Source: Oligoflexus sp.
GTDB lineage: Bacteria; Bdellovibrionota_B; Oligoflexia; Oligoflexales; Oligoflexaceae
DNA length: 8,404 nt
Direction of reading: 5' to 3'
NCBI GenBank assembly: GCA_030151925.1
Contig: JASLCY010000544.1
Span: 1-8,404 of the forward strand
Part shown: positions 5,617 to 8,404 of the stretch, one piece after another
How positions within the stretch are numbered: the stretch's first letter is position 1
Layout: each line of letters starts with the position of its first letter
Translations under genes and position numbers: made by a program
Notes under the pieces: model-generated
What the model saw: only the letters and a program-made list of their open reading frames with translations
What the model was told of the DNA's origin: nothing
Databases searched by the model: none

Positions 5617-6060
5617 ATGGCCGATATAGCACAAAGAAAAGACGCCCTGCTCGCGACCCTGAAGGGCATCAAAGACAAAGACGAACGCCTGCGTTTCATC
5701 GTCGGCGAAGGCAAAGCGCTGCCCGAGCTCCCCGCGAGCCTCAAGCTCGAGCCCTTCCTGGTGAAAGGCTGCATCTCCCGCGCCTGGCTCGTCCCGCAGT
5801 TCAAGGACGGCCGCCTCTCGTTCTTCGCCGATTCCGAAGCCATGATCGTGAAAGGCATCATCGCCCTTCTCCTCAAGGTCTATAACGACAGCACCCCGCA
5901 GGAGATCCTCGCCATGCCGAGCGACTTCCTGAGCGAAGCGGGCGTCAGCGAGCATCTCTCGATGAACCGCCGCAGCGGCCTCAGCAACATACTCGCCATG
6001 ATTCAGCATTATGCTGGGGCCTTGGCCGCTCAGGGCGCGCAGCCCGGCACCACGACCTGA
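5617..6060 (+). CDS. sufE: SufE-type cysteine desulfuration protein
   Basis: This 147-residue cytosolic sulfur-transfer protein accepts persulfide sulfur from a SufS/CsdA-type cysteine desulfurase for Fe-S cluster assembly. The acceptor is Cys52 in VKGCISRAW, aligned with E. coli SufE Cys51. Further family marks are the LRFIVGEGKALPELP region (25-39), DSEAMIVKGIIALLL (72-86), the TPQEIL segment (92-97) and HLSMNRRSGLSNIL (112-125). Length matches SufE (about 138) or CsdE. The start has GGGGA at 5607-5611. No sufS, sufBCD or iscU is in this window, so its desulfurase partner must be encoded elsewhere. SufE and CsdE are not distinguishable from sequence alone. It leads an operon with the DAHP synthase gene. 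Confidence 0.92.
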   Translation: MADIAQRKDALLATLKGIKDKDERLRFIVGEGKALPELPASLKLEPFLVKGCISRAWLVPQFKDGRLSFFADSEAMIVKGIIALLLKVYNDSTPQEILAMPSDFLSEAGVSEHLSMNRRSGLSNILAMIQHYAGALAAQGAQPGTTT

Positions 6061-6070
6061 GGAGGCCCGA

Positions 6071-7414
6071 GTGAACGCAAAAACGGCCCCGCAATGGCAT
6101 CCCGCATCCTGGAGGCGCAAGCCTATCCAGCAGCAGCCTGTTTATGCCGACGAAGGCGGTCTCGACAGCGTCCTGACCGAGATCAAGAAGTATCCGCCCC
6201 TGATTTTCGTGGGCGAGGTCGAACGGCTGAAGGAGCAGCTCGCGAAGGCGTCCAAGGGCGAGAGCTTCGTCCTGCAGGGCGGCGACTGCGCGGAGCGCTT
6301 CCAGGATTGCAACCGCGAAGCCATCACCCAGAAACTCAAGATCATGCTGCAGATGTCCGTCGTGCTCTGCTACGGCCTACGGAAGCCGATCATCCGCATC
6401 GGGCGGATCGCGGGGCAATACGCGAAGCCGCGTTCGGCGGATACCGAGATCGTGAACGGCCGGGAGATCCCGGTCTATCGCGGCGACATCATCAATTCGT
6501 TCGAAGCGACTCCCGAGGCGCGCAAGCCGGATCCGGCCCGCATCAAGCAGGCTTATTTCCATTCCATCGCCACCCTGAATTATATCCGCGCCCTGACCAA
6601 GGGCGGTTTCGCCGACCTTCACCATCCGCAGAGCTGGGACCTGAAGGTCGCCTCCAATGCTCCGAAGCGCGGTGAGTACGAGCGCATCGTCGCCAACATC
6701 CAGGACGCGATCGTCTTCATGGAATCGCTCGGCACGCGCGAGGAGCGGCTCGCCACCGTGGAGTTCTATACTTCGCATGAAGGGCTGCTGCTGCCGCTCG
6801 AGGAGGCGATGACCCATTACGTGCCGGAGTACGACGCGTATTACAACCTCAGCGCGCATACGCTCTGGATCGGCGACCGCACTCGCCAGCTCGATGGCGC
6901 GCACATCGAATACTTCCGCGGGATCGCGAACCCGGTCGGGCTCAAGGTCGGGCCTTCCTCGGATCCGCGCGAGATCATCGCGATCTGCCAGGCGCTGAAT
7001 CCGCGGGGAGAGGCGGGCAAGATCAATATCATCAGCCGCTACGGCAAAGGCAAGGTCGAGCGGCATCTGCCGGCGATGATCGAGGCCCTCAAGGGGCTGC
7101 CTATCCTCTGGAGCGTCGATCCTATGCACGGCAACGGCTCGAAGACCGCGGACGGGACCAAGACGCGCAACTTCGATGACATCCTCTCGGAAGTGAAAGA
7201 GACGCTCGCGGTCCATAAACGCCTCGGCAGCAACCTGGGCGGCATTCATTTCGAGCTGACGGGCGATGACGTGACCGAATGCATCGGCGGTTCGGCCGGC
7301 ATCACCGAAGAGCAGCTTCGCCGTTACTACGAGACCTACTGCGATCCGCGTTTGAACTACAGCCAAAGCCTCGAGATGGCTTTCCTCGTTTCGCAGCTCA
7401 TGGCGACGAAGTGA
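6071..7414 (+). CDS. aroG: Class II DAHP synthase (3-deoxy-7-phosphoheptulonate synthase)
   Basis: This 447-residue enzyme condenses phosphoenolpyruvate and erythrose 4-phosphate to DAHP, the first step of the shikimate pathway. It is the plant/mycobacterial class II type. Motifs are WHPASWRRKPIQQQPVY (9-25), GGDCAERFQDCN (70-81), RIGRIAGQYAKPRS (109-122), HTLWIGDRTRQLDGAH (263-278) and DPMHGNG (350-356). The four metal ligands known from M. tuberculosis AroG are all present: Cys73, His353, Glu395 and Asp425, with nearly identical spacing. The GTG at 6071 is chosen because AGGAGG (6060-6065) lies five bases upstream and the class II start motif follows directly; an in-frame ATG at 6011 would run inside sufE. 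The first A of that AGGAGG is the last base of the sufE stop, implying coupling. The 3' end overlaps the convergent methyltransferase gene by 17 bases. The symbol follows the mycobacterial name. Confidence 0.95.
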   Translation: MNAKTAPQWHPASWRRKPIQQQPVYADEGGLDSVLTEIKKYPPLIFVGEVERLKEQLAKASKGESFVLQGGDCAERFQDCNREAITQKLKIMLQMSVVLCYGLRKPIIRIGRIAGQYAKPRSADTEIVNGREIPVYRGDIINSFEATPEARKPDPARIKQAYFHSIATLNYIRALTKGGFADLHHPQSWDLKVASNAPKRGEYERIVANIQDAIVFMESLGTREERLATVEFYTSHEGLLLPLEEAMTHYVPEYDAYYNLSAHTLWIGDRTRQLDGAHIEYFRGIANPVGLKVGPSSDPREIIAICQALNPRGEAGKINIISRYGKGKVERHLPAMIEALKGLPILWSVDPMHGNGSKTADGTKTRNFDDILSEVKETLAVHKRLGSNLGGIHFELTGDDVTECIGGSAGITEEQLRRYYETYCDPRLNYSQSLEMAFLVSQLMATK

Positions 7415-8204
7415 GGGCCTCGCGCCGCGGGCCATCCTCGCCGAGCTGCGGCCGGTCCTCCGGCTTCCGTGCGGACCCCAGATAACCCAGGTGAAGATTG
7501 CCGGTGAACTGGAAAGCGAAGCCCGGATGCACGCGGCGACGGAAAACCGTGGCCCAGAAGCCTTTATTCCAGAACTTCGGCCGCATCCCGAGCATCGGTC
7601 CCGCCTGCAATCCCGCGCTTTCCAGCATGCGGGTCAGCTCCTGCGGTTTGATGAACATCGAGAGCACATGAAAATCCTTCGGGCAGTCCTTCGCCACGAA
7701 ACTCACGGCCCGGATCGCCAGCAGGCCGGCGAGGAAGTTGCGGTTGAAGGTATAGAACGCCACCATCCCTCCGGGACGCAAGACGCGTGAGGCTCCGCTG
7801 ATCACCCTAGCGGGCTGCTCCACATGCTCCAGGAAATCGAGCATCAGGACCGCATCGAAGGTTTCCGCCGCGAACGGCAAGGCATAAGCGTCCGCCGTCT
7901 GATAAGAGACCAGGCCGCCGGCCGGAGCATGCGAACGAGCCACGCGCAGCGAACTCTCCGAGCGATCGATGCCCGTCACGCGAAAGCCGAGCCCGGCCAG
8001 CCGGTTGGCGATGAATCCCGCGCCGCAGCCCACGTCCAGGACCTTCGCGCCGGGCTTGATGCCATGCGCCTCGAAACTCTTCAGGACGTATTCGACCTTC
8101 TTTTCCGTCTCCGCCTTCAGCAGGGCGATGATGTGCTCATCATCGTGATACCAGCGTTCCCCGAGTTCCTCGTAGAAGTCGTTGTTTATCGTGGCGAGGC
8201 TCAT
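7398..8204 (-). CDS. UbiG-like class I SAM-dependent methyltransferase
   Basis: This protein of 268 residues (270 from the ATG at 8210) has a Rossmann SAM-binding domain. In 270-residue numbering, motif I is VLDVGCGAGF (57-66), the acidic end of strand 2 is GIDRS (80-84), LPFAAETFDAVLMLDFLEHV is at 111-130, and LRPGG is at 144-148. The N-terminal NNDFYEELGERWY, and FNRN followed later by HVLSMFIKPQEL, resemble UbiG (quinone O-methyltransferase). The exact substrate is unproven, since this superfamily is broad. The ATG at 8204 is preferred because TTGGA lies six bases before it, whereas it abuts the ATG at 8210. The start lies inside the upstream membrane-protein frame. The C-terminal 20 or so residues are hydrophilic and partly encoded opposite the DAHP synthase end. 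No terminator separates the convergent pair. Confidence 0.85.
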   Translation of the reverse strand: MSLATINNDFYEELGERWYHDDEHIIALLKAETEKKVEYVLKSFEAHGIKPGAKVLDVGCGAGFIANRLAGLGFRVTGIDRSESSLRVARSHAPAGGLVSYQTADAYALPFAAETFDAVLMLDFLEHVEQPARVISGASRVLRPGGMVAFYTFNRNFLAGLLAIRAVSFVAKDCPKDFHVLSMFIKPQELTRMLESAGLQAGPMLGMRPKFWNKGFWATVFRRRVHPGFAFQFTGNLHLGYLGSARKPEDRPQLGEDGPRREALTSSP

Positions 8205-8403
8205 AGACATTCCAATACAGGGTTTGATAGAGGCCCCAGACGACTATCGTCCAGGGCAAGGCGCGGATGAACCAATGATCCGGCTCGTGCATCCAGAGGG
8301 AACCGACCGCCAGCAGCAGGGCCCCGTGCAGGACGAAGAGCATCGCATGCAGCCAGTGCTCGCGGGGTTCGCAGAGCTTCGCGTGGATCCATTCATCCTT
8401 CGT
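8140..8403 (-). CDS. Partial membrane protein entering from the right edge
   Basis: This frame is open to the window end, giving 87 residues of a C-terminus that begins TKDEWIHAKLCEPREHWLHA. Two hydrophobic stretches follow (MLFVLHGALLLAVGSLW and IRALPWTIVVWGLYQTLYW), then a basic tail. The start lies outside the window, and an internal ATG at 8343 would skip the well-formed upstream part. I do not recognise the family with certainty. The EHWLHA and YQTLYWN patterns look conserved-protein-like. The frame ends 65 bases inside the methyltransferase gene in another frame, so the two genes form an operon. Whether the basic tail is real depends on that overlap being real and not a sequencing frameshift. 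Confidence 0.6.
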   Translation of the reverse strand, partial: TKDEWIHAKLCEPREHWLHAMLFVLHGALLLAVGSLWMHEPDHWFIRALPWTIVVWGLYQTLYWNVYEPRHDKQRLLRGTRGTLVSR

Positions 8404-8404
8404 T

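Noticed and set aside
6377..7435. 352-residue minus-strand open frame opposite DAHP synthase
   Set aside because: GC-rich coding DNA often leaves the antisense frame open. The plus strand holds an intact class II DAHP synthase with all metal ligands.
1..8404. CRISPR array, transposase, tRNA or rRNA
   Set aside because: No regularly spaced direct repeats, IS-type terminal repeats, transposase motifs or tRNA/rRNA-like sequence were seen.

Overview
The window is GC-rich, densely packed chromosomal DNA from a Gram-negative bacterium. Evidence for this is an outer-membrane-type lipoprotein murein transglycosylase (MltD type), SufE, a YheU-family protein and a UbiG-like methyltransferase. The mix suggests Proteobacteria in the broad sense, possibly a Bdellovibrionota/Oligoflexia or deltaproteobacterial-type lineage; the taxon is inferred, not proven. 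I see no IS element, phage gene, CRISPR array, tRNA or rRNA.

Layout, left to right. The window opens with the intrinsic terminator of an upstream gene (1-30). A roughly 195-base leader with two small inverted repeats precedes a 409-residue protein (226-1455). Its first two thirds are an extremely Tyr/Ser/Gly/Asn/Arg-rich disordered region resembling the prion-like domains of eukaryotic FET (FUS-type) proteins, followed by a BON domain and a Ser/Asn tail. A strong hairpin (1484-1521) separates it from a convergent small yheU-family gene (1534-1764, minus). Divergent from yheU is a tight two-gene plus-strand operon: a GAF-type free methionine-R-sulfoxide reductase (1834-2361) and a hotdog-fold acyl-CoA thioesterase (2363-2788). 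The thioesterase overlaps tail-to-tail by 13 bases with a minus-strand multi-pass membrane protein of unknown function (2776-3627).

A 398-base, AT-richer, gene-free stretch (3628-4025) with several inverted repeats follows. Then comes the MltD-type lipoprotein with two LysM domains (4026-5489) and its own strong terminator (5514-5543). A candidate promoter (5551-5580) leads into a second plus-strand operon: sufE (5617-6060) and a class II DAHP synthase (6071-7414, GTG start), the entry enzyme of aromatic amino acid synthesis. This overlaps tail-to-tail by 17 bases with a minus-strand UbiG-like SAM methyltransferase (7398-8204). That gene in turn starts about 65 bases inside a membrane-protein gene entering from the right edge (8140-8403, partial, minus).

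Most genes are housekeeping: methionine oxidation repair, acyl-CoA hydrolysis, cell-wall turnover, Fe-S sulfur transfer and the shikimate pathway. The item most worth a second look is the FUS-like/BON protein, a candidate bacterial condensate-forming or stress protein. No multi-gene novel system is evident.
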